A stretch of 64,000 nt of DNA from Streptomyces sp. NBC_01197 (GTDB lineage: Bacteria; Actinomycetota; Actinomycetes; Streptomycetales; Streptomycetaceae). Numbering within the stretch: position 1 is the first letter of the stretch; each line of letters opens with the position of its first letter. Positions 17,207 through 24,900 of the stretch are shown piece after piece. A program made the position numbers and the translations under genes. The notes under the pieces were generated by a model, which had not been told where the DNA came from, made no database searches, and saw only the letters and a list, made by a program, of their open reading frames with translations. The stretch lies in the NCBI RefSeq assembly GCF_036010505.1, contig NZ_CP108569.1, positions 2,792,001 to 2,856,000 on the forward strand, written 5' to 3'.

Positions 17207-17626
17207 TCAGTCGGCTGTGCCGGGCTCCACGACCCACTCGGCTCGCAGCCCGCTCAAGGAGGCGATCATGCCGAGGTCGCCGTCGTAGTGCAGGACCGTG
17301 GCCCGATGCCGCGCGGCGGTTGCAGCGATGAGGACGCCGGCCAGCGACAGCGCCCGGTGAAAGCCGGAGTTCAGGGCCACCAGGGCCTGGATCTGGAGTG
17401 CCCGCTCGAACTCCTCGTCTCTGCAGGGCACGTGGTCGAAGCCGCGGAGCAGGGCACGCAGTCGCAGCGCCTCGGGCTTCCCGCGCGCCGAGTACAGATC
17501 CTCGTACTCGGTCGGGGCGCTCACCGCCAGGAGCCCGTCGCGGGCCAGCGCGTCCAGCCGCGCCCGCACCGTCGGCTTGCCCCGGCGGGCCAGCGCGGAC
17601 TTGTCGAGGAGGTGGGGCCCCTTCAC
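17207..17626 (-). CDS. VapC-like PIN-domain toxin, possibly inactive
   Basis: This 139-aa PIN-domain protein has the N-terminal acidic residue in HLLDKSALAR, Glu in PTEYEDLY, and the C-terminal pair in VLHYDGDLGMIA. In VapC toxins these residues bind the metal for RNA cleavage. The third conserved Asp, usually in a DLLIAATA context, appears to be replaced: this protein reads AGVLIAATA. The GTG start overlaps the end of the ruined vapB reading frame by the usual GTGA junction. With its antitoxin frame broken and one acidic residue lost, the toxin is probably inactive. Expression would need the vapB promoter upstream. Confidence 0.75.
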   Translation of the reverse strand: MKGPHLLDKSALARRGKPTVRARLDALARDGLLAVSAPTEYEDLYSARGKPEALRLRALLRGFDHVPCRDEEFERALQIQALVALNSGFHRALSLAGVLIAATAARHRATVLHYDGDLGMIASLSGLRAEWVVEPGTAD

Positions 17627-17871
17627 GCCGCCGAGGTCCCGCCTCCGCGCTTCAGCGAGCCGTCCGGATTCCGCGGTCCCGTCTGTGACCGGATCTCCGC
17701 GAACGTGTCCTCGAACTCACCTCGTCAATGGCATCGAACAGCTCCCGGCGCAGCCGCAGCTTCACCCCTTCCTCCATCGCCGTCCGCACTGCGGCGGCGT
17801 CGTCTTCACGCCGCACAGCGCATCGCCTGCTCGACGATCTCCTCGTCCAGATCGACCACAGTCCTGGCCAT
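17623..17871 (-). pseudogene. Frameshifted VapB-like antitoxin
   Basis: ATG 17871 follows a good ribosome binding site (GGAGGGG) and encodes MARTVVDLDEEIVEQAMRC, a typical VapB ribbon-helix-helix start, but the frame hits a TGA after 21 codons. Recognisable VapB sequence resumes in other frames: DAAAVRTAMEEGVKLRLRR with ELFDAIDE, then FEDTFAEIRSQTGPRNPDGS up to the TGA that overlaps the toxin start. At least two, probably three, small indels separate these parts. This is either a genuine pseudogene or sequencing error; the matching loss in the toxin favours real decay. Confidence 0.7.
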
Positions 17872-18232
17872 CAGTTGCCCCTCCGTAGCCGAAAGGGTTC
17901 CCGGCGATAAGGGGGTGCTGACCGGGCAGGCGCTCACCCTGCGGGAGTCGGCCGGTGCCGCGCCGATGGCGCAAGCACGCTTCGCTGACGAGGAACTGGG
18001 CCACCTACTCGGCCTCGACGCCGAAGCGGAGCGCGTCCACGGGTCGTCACCGCCCGGGCACCCGCCGCGATCGTGCCCGGCGCCCCCGCTGCTGCGCCAC
18101 CCTCCCCCGTTCCCCTCACCGGCACGACAGGCCCGGCCGCCACACCGCCCGTCCCGCCGGCCGCGCGGGAGAGCACACAGCAGTGCGCCGCGAGCGGGCC
18201 CACTCGCGGCGCACCTGGTGTCACCTCAACCG
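17872..18232. other. Intergenic region with a possible gene remnant
   Basis: A plus-strand stretch (about 17917-18040) reads LTGQALTLRESAGAAP then ARFADEELGHLLGLDAEAE. This faintly resembles the C-terminus of SagB/nitroreductase-type proteins but has no start and no intact domain. The rest is Pro/Ala-coding-like low complexity ending in the terminator at 18183-18214. Confidence 0.35.
18183..18214 (-). terminator. Perfect 12-bp hairpin after the lamin-tail gene
   Basis: Arms 18183-18194 and 18203-18214 are fully complementary with an 8-nt loop, beginning 19 bp beyond the stop of the minus-strand gene. Confidence 0.75.
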
Positions 18233-18709
18233 TCAGTGGTGCTGGTGACGGTTGCCCAGACGCTCGATGTCCACGACGTGACCGCGCGCGTCGCGCAGGG
18301 TCGCGGTGTCGACGCGGTCCCAGATCGGCGAGCGCCGGTTCTGGTAGACGTCGTTCCAGGTGTCGCGGCCGTGGCCGGTGTGGACCTTGACCGACTTGTA
18401 CGCGCCGAGCCGCAGCGCGTGGAAGCGGTACGAGTGGTGCTGCGCGTCGGTCAGCGTCCAGCCGCGCAGTTCCACGGCCCGGCGGGAGTTGTTGGTGACG
18501 GTGATCCACTCCGCGTCCAGCCGGTTGCCGCGGTGGTGCCCGCGGCTGTGGCTGTCGACGTGGTGGACGGCGCCCACCACCACGGCCGCGCGCTCATGGC
18601 GCGGGGCGTGGTGGTGGTCGGCGGCCGCTGCCGGGAAGGCGGCGGCCAGCAGGGCCCCGGAGGCCAGAACAGCTGCGGCGAGACGGGAACCTGAAGACAA
18701 AGACGACAT
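18233..18709 (-). CDS. Secreted lamin-tail-domain (LTD) protein
   Basis: This 158-aa protein has a Sec signal peptide (LAAAVLASGALLAAAFPAAA, cleavage near residue 30) and a His-rich spacer. A lamin tail domain follows: LDAEWITVTNNSRRAVELRG, WTLTDAQHH and VVDIERLGNRH match the immunoglobulin-like LTD fold found in many Streptomyces exported proteins. The domain is thought to mediate surface or matrix binding; no enzymatic activity is expected. It is single-gene, with its own terminator, and divergent from the TNT-domain gene. Confidence 0.85.
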   Translation of the reverse strand: MSSLSSGSRLAAAVLASGALLAAAFPAAAADHHHAPRHERAAVVVGAVHHVDSHSRGHHRGNRLDAEWITVTNNSRRAVELRGWTLTDAQHHSYRFHALRLGAYKSVKVHTGHGRDTWNDVYQNRRSPIWDRVDTATLRDARGHVVDIERLGNRHQHH

Positions 18710-19034
18710 GGAACCCCCAGATCAGGGCATGCGTGCGCCGGTCGGCCCACGCATGGTGCAGATGAACTTCCGGCTCTGTGCCGGACCCCCACACTCTGAA
18801 CCGAGCGGGTTCCGATGTCAGGAGAACCTTCGCCACTTTGCCAAAACCGGACAAAACACACCCCGTCAGCTCATCCGGCGCATACGCCCCCGCGCACCTC
18901 ACCAGACAACGCGCTCCCCACGGACAGCGGCCCGTACAGCGGGCGACTCCGCCGTCCCGCCCCGCAGATGGTGACTGATCCGCTACCGTGCGTGATACAG
19001 CCCAGCCGGGTTTCGGAACACAAGGGGACCTTGA
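18710..19034. promoter_or_regulatory. Divergent promoter region between the LTD and TNT genes
   Basis: This 325-bp region has no gene. It should hold both promoters. Relative AT-richness around 18836-18866 and a TACCGT box near 18984 are the only candidate elements seen. Confidence 0.35.
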
Positions 19035-19727
19035 GTGAACCGCATTCGCACCGTTCTCGCCGCGCTGACCGTCACCGCCGCGACCGCGGCGGCGCCCGCA
19101 GCCGCGAGCACCGCTCCGCAGCAGCACCCGGACCGGTCGGCGGCCTCCCGGCCGCAGCAAGCCCCCTGCTCGGGGCAGTTCCGGGAGGAGGCCCGGCTCG
19201 GGCCGCAGTGGCTGCCGTCGAAGCACGAGAAGCCGGTGGGTCCGCTGCTCAAGGGCTACCACCGGACCGGGAAGCTGTCGTCCGGGGACTTCCTGAAGAA
19301 GTACTGGGAGGGGCCAGCGGACTCGGGCAGCTGGAAGTACCCGCCGAACGACGGGTTCAAGGAGGTCAACGGGCAGGTGGACAAGGAGCCCGAGAAGCTG
19401 CGCACGGGCGAGCGCCTGGACCGCTTCGGCTCCGAGTACGGCTCCTACCTGGCGCCCGCGGGCGACTCGTACGCCAAGCGCGCGCTGCCCCCGCAGAGCC
19501 TCAACACCCGTGACGCCGCAGTGCCCTGCGACTACCACGTCTACCGGGTGGCCAAGCCGTTCTGGGTGTGGCAGGGCGGCATCGCGCCGTGGTTCGAGCA
19601 GCCCGGCAACGGGCAGCAGATCAAGCTCGACCCGGTGTTCCTGAACCCGGGTGAGGGCCAGCGGCTGAACGTGAAGTGGCTGCTCGACCACCACTACCTC
19701 GCCCAGGCCGCAGTGGCCGGCGAGTAG
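19035..19727 (+). CDS. Secreted TNT-domain (NAD+ glycohydrolase-type) protein
   Basis: This 230-aa protein has a signal peptide (TVLAALTVTAATAAAPAAA, cleavage near residue 25). Its C-terminal domain resembles the tuberculosis necrotizing toxin domain of CpnT: LRTGERLDRFGSEYGSYLAP, YHVYRVAKPF, then IAPWFEQPGNGQQIKL, where the TNT family carries its catalytic and NAD-binding Arg, Tyr and Gln residues. The predicted activity is NAD(P)+ hydrolysis outside the cell or in a target. It starts at GTG 19035 after AAGGGGACC. The small gene 9 bp downstream may encode immunity. TNT homologues can also be non-toxic NAD glycohydrolases. Confidence 0.82.
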   Translation: MNRIRTVLAALTVTAATAAAPAAASTAPQQHPDRSAASRPQQAPCSGQFREEARLGPQWLPSKHEKPVGPLLKGYHRTGKLSSGDFLKKYWEGPADSGSWKYPPNDGFKEVNGQVDKEPEKLRTGERLDRFGSEYGSYLAPAGDSYAKRALPPQSLNTRDAAVPCDYHVYRVAKPFWVWQGGIAPWFEQPGNGQQIKLDPVFLNPGEGQRLNVKWLLDHHYLAQAAVAGE

Positions 19728-19736
19728 CACCGGCCC

Positions 19737-19973
19737 ATGGACCGCCACGAACTGCGGGCCGCGCTGCGCGACGCCGGGGTGCCCGACGGCTACTACCGGA
19801 TCGAGGGGGTCCATGAACCGGTCCCCACGCCCACCGACTTCCTCTATCTGAAGCGGACCGAGGACGGCGCGGCGTGGGAGACCGGTGCGTACGAACGCGG
19901 CCTGTCCGAGGTCATCGGCCGGTACGACACGGAGCCGGACGCCTGCGCGCACCTGCTGCGGCTGCTCGTCTGA
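19737..19973 (+). CDS. Small protein, possible immunity partner of the TNT-domain protein
   Basis: This 78-aa soluble, acidic protein begins MDRHELRAALRDAGVPDGYY and has no signal peptide or membrane segment, so it would stay in the cytoplasm. It sits 9 bp after the secreted TNT protein on the same strand and is surely co-transcribed. That order, exported toxin then small cytoplasmic protein, is what a toxin/immunity pair looks like. I do not recognise its family with certainty, and immunity is inferred from position only. Confidence 0.65.
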   Translation: MDRHELRAALRDAGVPDGYYRIEGVHEPVPTPTDFLYLKRTEDGAAWETGAYERGLSEVIGRYDTEPDACAHLLRLLV

Positions 19974-20009
19974 CGGCCGGCGGTCCGGGGTACGCCGGGG
20001 GCCCGGCGC

Positions 20010-20264
20010 CTACTGGTCGCCCACGTCCCGCCGGTTGGACAGGGCCGACTCCGCGAGGGACGACAGGCCCTCGACGTAGAAGGTGCCGTCCGGTGCGGGC
20101 CGCACGACGAGCCAGCCGCGCTCGCCCAGACTGCGCACCTGCCCCCGCACCTCGTCGCCGAGCTCGGCGACGAGGTCGTCCTCGCGGGGGGTGCTGCCCG
20201 CGTGCAGGTGCTCGCGGATCCGCAGGAGCAGAGCCTCTTCCTGCGCGGTGATGTTGAAGTCCAT
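20010..20264 (-). CDS. Small conserved-looking cytoplasmic protein, function unknown
   Basis: This 84-aa protein begins MDFNITAQEEALLLRIREHL and has a helix-rich N-terminus, a GWLVV strand and a charged tail, suggestive of a small winged-helix-like fold. No catalytic motif, signal peptide or membrane helix is visible. It is convergent with the putative TNT immunity gene, 36 bp apart. Coding bias supports a real gene; identity is unknown. Confidence 0.55.
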   Translation of the reverse strand: MDFNITAQEEALLLRIREHLHAGSTPREDDLVAELGDEVRGQVRSLGERGWLVVRPAPDGTFYVEGLSSLAESALSNRRDVGDQ

Positions 20265-20381
20265 CCCTGGACGCTACGGCCCGCCGGGCACCGCCGCGCG
20301 CGGAGGGCCGAACCTCACCCCGGAACCGCCCCGGCTCCACCCGGAACCCGCACTCCGCGACCCGGCCCGATGTACCGAATC

Positions 20382-20437
20382 CGGACGCACCGCCTCGGAC
20401 GCACCGCCTCGGACGCACCGACTCGGACGCACCGGCA
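20382..20437. repeat. 14-bp tandem repeat, 4 copies
   Basis: The unit CGGACGCACCGCCT occurs twice exactly and twice with one to three changes between 20382 and 20437. It is non-coding and lies directly before the terminator hairpin of the downstream minus-strand gene. Confidence 0.85.
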
Positions 20438-20439
20438 CC

Positions 20440-20480
20440 GAGAGGCCCGCGGCGCCTTCGCGGGGCGCCGCGGGCCTCTC
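20440..20480 (-). terminator. Perfect 17-bp hairpin terminator
   Basis: Arms 20440-20456 and 20464-20480 are fully complementary with a 7-nt loop. It lies 54 bp past the stop of the Ala-rich secreted protein gene. Confidence 0.8.
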
Positions 20481-20534
20481 GCACGCGGGCCCGGGTCCGC
20501 CCGCTCGCCCGGGCCCGGTCCGGACCCGGGCCGG

Positions 20535-21182
20535 TCAGGCGCCCGGCGTGGCAGGCAGCTGGGCGACCCCGGGCACCGTCGGAAGCTTCGGGAGACCCGG
20601 CAGGTTCGGGGCCGGGAGACCGCCGCCGAGCAGGATGGCGGTCAGGACGTTCACCTGGGAGGTGAGCACGGACTGGGACGCCGCAGCGACCTTGGCGGGC
20701 GTGCCGGTGGCGGCCGCCTTGACGAGGGTGTTGACCTTGGTCTGGAGGTCGGCCGCCGCCTTCGCCTTGAGAGCGACACCCGGGTCGGGTGCGGCGGGCG
20801 CGCCGGACACCCCGGTCACGCCGCCCGGAATGCCGGGGGCCGCGGGCGCCGCGGGGGCGGCTTCCCCGACCTTCGCAAGGGCGGCCTTGACCGGGTCGGC
20901 CAGCTTGGCGGCCTCCGCGGCGGGGAGCTTGCCGCCCGGGGCCTTCAGCACGCCGTTGACCAGGTCCGTCACCGGCTTCAGGACACCGCCGGCTACGCCC
21001 AGCAGCTTCGCCTGGTTCGCGAGCTTGTCGGCGCCCGGCACGGGGACGGCCGGGGCGCTCGCGGGGCGGGCCGCGGGGGCGTGGTCGGCCGCCGCGTAGG
21101 CCGCCGGGCCCGCCACGCCGAGGGTGAGGGCGCCGCAGACGGCGGACGAGACGAGGAGACCGGCCTTCGGGGACATGCGCAT
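20535..21182 (-). CDS. Ala/Pro-rich secreted protein, function unknown
   Basis: This 215-aa protein starts at ATG 21182, preceded by AAAGGAA; ATG 21176 is possible. A signal peptide (GLLVSSAVCGALTLGVAGPAAYA) is followed by an Ala/Pro/Val-rich mature part with amphipathic helices (AKLLGVAGGVLKPVTDLVNG, LQTKVNTLVKAAATG) and a Pro/Leu-rich C-terminus. There are no cysteines after the signal, no catalytic motif and no anchor. It is probably a small structural or surface protein. The upstream region contains an ACGCAA/TTGCGT inverted repeat (21255-21260 and 21274-21279) that could be a regulator site. Confidence 0.65.
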   Translation of the reverse strand: MRMSPKAGLLVSSAVCGALTLGVAGPAAYAAADHAPAARPASAPAVPVPGADKLANQAKLLGVAGGVLKPVTDLVNGVLKAPGGKLPAAEAAKLADPVKAALAKVGEAAPAAPAAPGIPGGVTGVSGAPAAPDPGVALKAKAAADLQTKVNTLVKAAATGTPAKVAAASQSVLTSQVNVLTAILLGGGLPAPNLPGLPKLPTVPGVAQLPATPGA

Positions 21183-21443
21183 GGAAAGCGTTCCTTTCGG
21201 AGGTGCGGGAAGTGGGAAGTACTCACCGCCACCGTGCAAACGGAGGGATACACTACGCAATCGCTACGTCACCTTGCGTAACACCCGTCCGGCCGCCCCA
21301 AGCCCTCTGACCTGCACGTCTCCCGGCCGCCCTGGGGCTCGGCCGATGCATCCGTTAGGGGGAGCGGCACCCGGGCCACCGGGGGCCGGGCACGGCTGCG
21401 GCCCCCGGGGCGGGGTCCCGAGGGCCGCGTCCGTACGGTCCAG

Positions 21444-23042
21444 TCAGCCCAGCTTCGCCGCCAGCGACGTGAACTGTGTCCACGTCAGCGCCGGCTTGTC
21501 CGGGTTCCAGAGCTTCTGGGCCGTCGCCCGCAGCGGCATCCGGATGCCCGCGGCGACCTGCGCCGGGGTCTGGGCGTTCGGGAAGTCGCCCCAGACGGCG
21601 AACCCGCCGCCGTCGATGAGGTGCGCGTACTTGGCGGGAACCGCCTTGGTGCCGCGCACCACCCGCGGGGTCCACTGCTCGTAGATCCGCTTGCCCGTCG
21701 GATAGGTGAAGTCGTTGGGCTGGCCGAGTACGTAGTAGAGGTACTCGTCGTTGAGGTTCACCACCCGCTGCCCCGCGGCCAGATACTCCTCGGGCGGCCG
21801 GGCCCCGAACTCCTTGCCCGTCCAGTACTCCACCTGGATGTTCTTGTCGGCCTTCGCCACCCCGCCGCGGAAGAACCCGTCGTTCCACGCCTGCGGTGTC
21901 CTGCCCGCCTTGCTGACGACCGCGGCCCGGTCGTTCAGCCACGCCACCGCCAGGTCCTGGACCGTGCCCTTCGCGCCGTACTTCTTCCGGGCCAGGGCGG
22001 CCAGCTGCGGGAAGGACGCTTCCGGGTCCTTCACCGTCAGCGCCTGGTACTCGTCACCGCCGACGTTCCAGTACGGGCCGGGGAAGAGCTTCATGTACTC
22101 GCGCAGCAGCGAGTCGACGATCTGCGCCGCCTTCGGGTTCGACACGTCGACCGCGCCCTTGACGGGGGTGCCGTCGGCCTGTTTCAGCTGGAGGTCCGGG
22201 TGCGCCTTGATCACCGCCCCCAGGTGTCCGGGCGAGTCGATCTCCGGGACGACGGTGATGTGCAGGCTGGAGGCGAGCGAGACGATCCGGTGGACCTGCG
22301 CCGTGGTGAGGTGGTCGGGGGAGACGACCTCGGGGTGCGACGTGGACTCGATACGGAAGCCCTGGTCGTCCGAGAAGTGCAGCCCCAGCTGGTTCAGCTT
22401 GAGGTCGGCCATCTCGCGCAGCCGGTCCTCGATCCAGGCGGCGTCGAACGGCTTACGGGCGATGTCCAGGTTGAACCGGCGCTGCGCGCTGGCAGGCTTG
22501 TCGTGCACGACGCCCTCGGGCACCTTCCCGTCGGCCTGCACGGACTGTTTGAGGGTCCGGGTCCCGTAGAAGACCCCGGCCTCGTCGGGACCGGTGATCG
22601 TGACCCGGTTGTCGCGGGCGCTGAGGGTGTACGACTCGCGGGGGGCCTTCTTGTCCGGCTTCAGAGCGAGCTCGATATCGCCCGCGCGGGCGGTGCCGCC
22701 GTACGCGTAGCCGATCTTCAGTTCGTGCGAGAGGAGCCTGCCCTCGTCGGTGAGGCCCTTGCACCCCTTGTCCACCAGGACCCGGGAGCCCTTCTGCGGG
22801 CGCCAGCCGGGACCGCGCGCCGGGCCGTGTTCGCGTACCGACGGGATGGCACGGGGCGCCGGCGACAGCGGGTAGTTCGTCGCCGACGGGTCGGACGAGG
22901 GGGCCGTCACCGCCGAGCCGCGGCCGGCGGGGCCGCTGCCGCCGTACGTGTCGTCGTCCGGCCAGACCGTGACGGCCAGCGCGACCGCGGCAACCGTGGC
23001 GGTCAGGCCCACGGCGAGAACCGGTGCGTTGAGTCTTTTCAT
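21444..23042 (-). CDS. Beta-N-acetylhexosaminidase, glycoside hydrolase family 20
   Basis: This 532-aa exported or membrane-tethered enzyme has an N-terminal hydrophobic segment (APVLAVGLTATVAAVALAVTV) and a Ser/Pro-rich spacer. The GH20b domain follows (about residues 90-190, with VTITGPDEAGVFYGTRTL), then the GH20 catalytic barrel. Motifs include LHFSDDQGFRIES, VPEIDSPGHLGA and YWNVGGDEYQ, the last holding the Asp-Glu pair used in substrate-assisted hydrolysis of terminal GlcNAc or GalNAc. Likely substrates are chitobiose or wall-derived oligosaccharides. ATG 23042 follows GGGAGGT. It is monocistronic and divergent from the OHCU-like gene. Confidence 0.92.
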   Translation of the reverse strand: MKRLNAPVLAVGLTATVAAVALAVTVWPDDDTYGGSGPAGRGSAVTAPSSDPSATNYPLSPAPRAIPSVREHGPARGPGWRPQKGSRVLVDKGCKGLTDEGRLLSHELKIGYAYGGTARAGDIELALKPDKKAPRESYTLSARDNRVTITGPDEAGVFYGTRTLKQSVQADGKVPEGVVHDKPASAQRRFNLDIARKPFDAAWIEDRLREMADLKLNQLGLHFSDDQGFRIESTSHPEVVSPDHLTTAQVHRIVSLASSLHITVVPEIDSPGHLGAVIKAHPDLQLKQADGTPVKGAVDVSNPKAAQIVDSLLREYMKLFPGPYWNVGGDEYQALTVKDPEASFPQLAALARKKYGAKGTVQDLAVAWLNDRAAVVSKAGRTPQAWNDGFFRGGVAKADKNIQVEYWTGKEFGARPPEEYLAAGQRVVNLNDEYLYYVLGQPNDFTYPTGKRIYEQWTPRVVRGTKAVPAKYAHLIDGGGFAVWGDFPNAQTPAQVAAGIRMPLRATAQKLWNPDKPALTWTQFTSLAAKLG

Positions 23043-23274
23043 CAGTCCGAAACCTCCCGTGCACGGCTGGGCGAGGGTGAAGGTGAGGGTGAAATGCCAG
23101 CCAATTCGTCCATCACGCGCCTTGAAACTCTCCCTTCCGGGTGAAAATCGCGCATCCGTCGGACACTTAACTCTGCACATCGATAGCGTTGCGGCTCATT
23201 CACCGCCGTCATCCGACCCTCCTGTCGTGTTCGAGGAGCCCACGCTGTCCAGCGAGTCCCACGCCGGCCCTCCG

Positions 23275-23841
23275 ATGCGACCGCCGTCACTTCACCACAG
23301 AACAGACGGCCCGGCACGCGCAGCCATACCCGCGCAGAACCGTGGCCCGTCCGGTCTCCACCGGTTCAACTCTGCACCCGCCGGCACCGCCGAGAGCGCA
23401 CTGCTCGGCTGCTGCGGCAGCCCCCGGTGGGCCCGGCGGCTGGCCGCACACCGCCCCTACCCCGACCTGACGGCGCTGCTCGCCGCATGTGACGAGGCGA
23501 GCTACGACCTGTCCCCGGCCGAGCTCTGCCAGGCCCTGGCGGGCGAACCGGCGTCCGGGCCGCTCCACGGCAGGGCCCCGCGGGCCGCCCACACCGCGCT
23601 GAGCGCCGCGCATGCCGCGTACGAGAGCCGCTTCGGCCACCCCTTCGTGATCTGCCTCGACGCCTTCCGCCCGTCCGAGCACCTCGACCAGGTGCTCGCG
23701 AGCATCCGTTCCCGGCTCTCGCACGAGCCCGACGAGGAGCGAGTGGTCGCCGCCGACGAGCTACGCCGCCTCGCCCGGGGACGAATCACCCGTCTTGTGG
23801 CGGATACGGGCCACGCCGGTAGCCCGTCCGTGGCTGTTTGA
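23275..23841 (+). CDS. OHCU-decarboxylase-like protein lacking the usual catalytic motif
   Basis: This protein of about 188 aa resembles 2-oxo-4-hydroxy-4-carboxy-5-ureidoimidazoline decarboxylase of urate degradation. It has RFNSAPAGTAESALLGCCGS, RWARRLAAHRPYPDL, AAYESRFGHPFVICLDAF and a C-terminal ER..A.DELRRLARGRI. The HPRIG motif carrying the catalytic His, and the following Glu-containing segment, are missing or eroded: this protein reads GPLHGRAPRAAH there. No other urate genes are nearby. It may have a different function. ATG 23275 is a guess; GTG 23227 is also in frame. Confidence 0.65.
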   Translation: MRPPSLHHRTDGPARAAIPAQNRGPSGLHRFNSAPAGTAESALLGCCGSPRWARRLAAHRPYPDLTALLAACDEASYDLSPAELCQALAGEPASGPLHGRAPRAAHTALSAAHAAYESRFGHPFVICLDAFRPSEHLDQVLASIRSRLSHEPDEERVVAADELRRLARGRITRLVADTGHAGSPSVAV

Positions 23842-24009
23842 TTGCCTGTTTGATCACACCGGAACCCCCCGCGCGAAGGAACCGACAAGTCGTCGCTACG
23901 ATGGCCAGGGCCGGTGGACCGTACCCGGCCGGGCCAGACCGACACAGCTCCTCTCAGCGAGAGAAGCTGGCGGCATGACCCCCGTCCCCCGCTCCCGGAG
24001 GGTTTTTCC
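23842..24009 (+). promoter_or_regulatory. Promoter and leader of the sdh operon
   Basis: A TACGAT -10-like box near 23896-23901 would give an untranslated leader of about 100 nt before the GTG of sdhC. GGAGGG at 23997-24002 is the ribosome binding site. No Rex-type palindrome was seen. Confidence 0.4.
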
Positions 24010-24390
24010 GTGCCGGCTGGAACGCTGTACCGCGGCCGGGAAGGTATGTGGTCCTGGGTGGCTCATCGAGTCACCGGCGTCCTCATCTTCTTCTTCCTGT
24101 TCGTACACGTCCTGGACACTGCTCTCGTCCGTATTTCCCCCGAGGACTACGACAAGGTCATCGCTACTTACAAGACGCCGATCGTGGGCGTCCTTGAGTA
24201 CGGCCTTGTCGCAGCGATCCTCTTCCACGCTCTGAACGGCCTGCGCATCATCGCCGTGGACTTCTGGTCCAAGGGCCCGCGCCACCAGAAGCAGATGCTG
24301 TGGTCTGTCGTGGGCATCTGGGTCCTGCTGATGATCGGGGCCATCTACCCCGTACTCGGCCACGCCGCACGCGAACTGTTCGGGAGCTGA
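24010..24390 (+). CDS. sdhC: Succinate dehydrogenase cytochrome b556 subunit
   Basis: This 126-aa membrane anchor starts at GTG 24010 (VPAGTLYRGREGMWSWVAHR); in-frame codons upstream lack homologous sequence. Three transmembrane helices are visible: HRVTGVLIFFFLFVHVLDT, EYGLVAAILFHALNGLRII and QMLWSVVGIWVLLMIGAIYP. His residues in AHRVTG and LFHALNG are the expected heme b and quinone-site positions. It forms complex II with SdhD, SdhA and SdhB, passing electrons from succinate to menaquinone. It is the first gene of sdhCDAB. Confidence 0.95.
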   Translation: MPAGTLYRGREGMWSWVAHRVTGVLIFFFLFVHVLDTALVRISPEDYDKVIATYKTPIVGVLEYGLVAAILFHALNGLRIIAVDFWSKGPRHQKQMLWSVVGIWVLLMIGAIYPVLGHAARELFGS

Positions 24391-24397
24391 GGACTGA

Positions 24398-24874
24398 ATG
24401 TCTGCTGAGACCTCCGCCGCTGTCGGCCCCGTCGAGGGTGTCTCCCTCTTCGACGCCGACCACCCCGCGCCGCTCATCGAGGCCCCGCGCCAGCGCACCA
24501 AGAAGACGCCGAAGACCACACGCGGCAACTTCGAGATGTACGCCTGGCTGTTCATGCGCCTCTCCGGGATCGTCCTGGTCGTCCTGGTCCTCGGCCACCT
24601 GCTGATCCAGCTGGTGCTCGACGGCGGGGTGAGCAAGATCGGCTTCGCCTTCGTGGCGGGCCGCTGGGCCTCTCCGTTCTGGCAGGGCTGGGACCTCACC
24701 ATGCTCTGGCTGGCGATGCTTCACGGCGCCAACGGCCTCCGTACCGTCATCAATGACTACGCGGAGCGCGTCGGCACGCGCCTGTGGCTCAAGGGCCTGC
24801 TGTACACCGCCACGGTGTTCACCATCCTGCTGGGCACGCTGGTGATCTTCACCTTCGACCCGAACATCTCCTAG
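24398..24874 (+). CDS. sdhD: Succinate dehydrogenase hydrophobic membrane anchor subunit
   Basis: This 158-aa protein has a soluble N-terminus of about 45 residues and three membrane helices (LFMRLSGIVLVVLVLGHLLI, WDLTMLWLAMLHGANGLRTV, and a last one, GLLYTATVFTILLGTLVIF). His in VLGHLL and LHGANG are candidate heme ligands. It starts 7 bp after sdhC and is followed by sdhA after 26 bp. It anchors the flavoprotein/iron-sulfur heterodimer of complex II with SdhC. Confidence 0.94.
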   Translation: MSAETSAAVGPVEGVSLFDADHPAPLIEAPRQRTKKTPKTTRGNFEMYAWLFMRLSGIVLVVLVLGHLLIQLVLDGGVSKIGFAFVAGRWASPFWQGWDLTMLWLAMLHGANGLRTVINDYAERVGTRLWLKGLLYTATVFTILLGTLVIFTFDPNIS

Positions 24875-24900
24875 AAGCCCGGGACCGAGGCGCTTTCATC

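Noticed and set aside
20535..21182. Chaplin or rodlin-type surface protein
   Set aside because: No chaplin domain or the paired cysteines of chaplins, and no rodlin-like length or motifs; left as unknown secreted protein.
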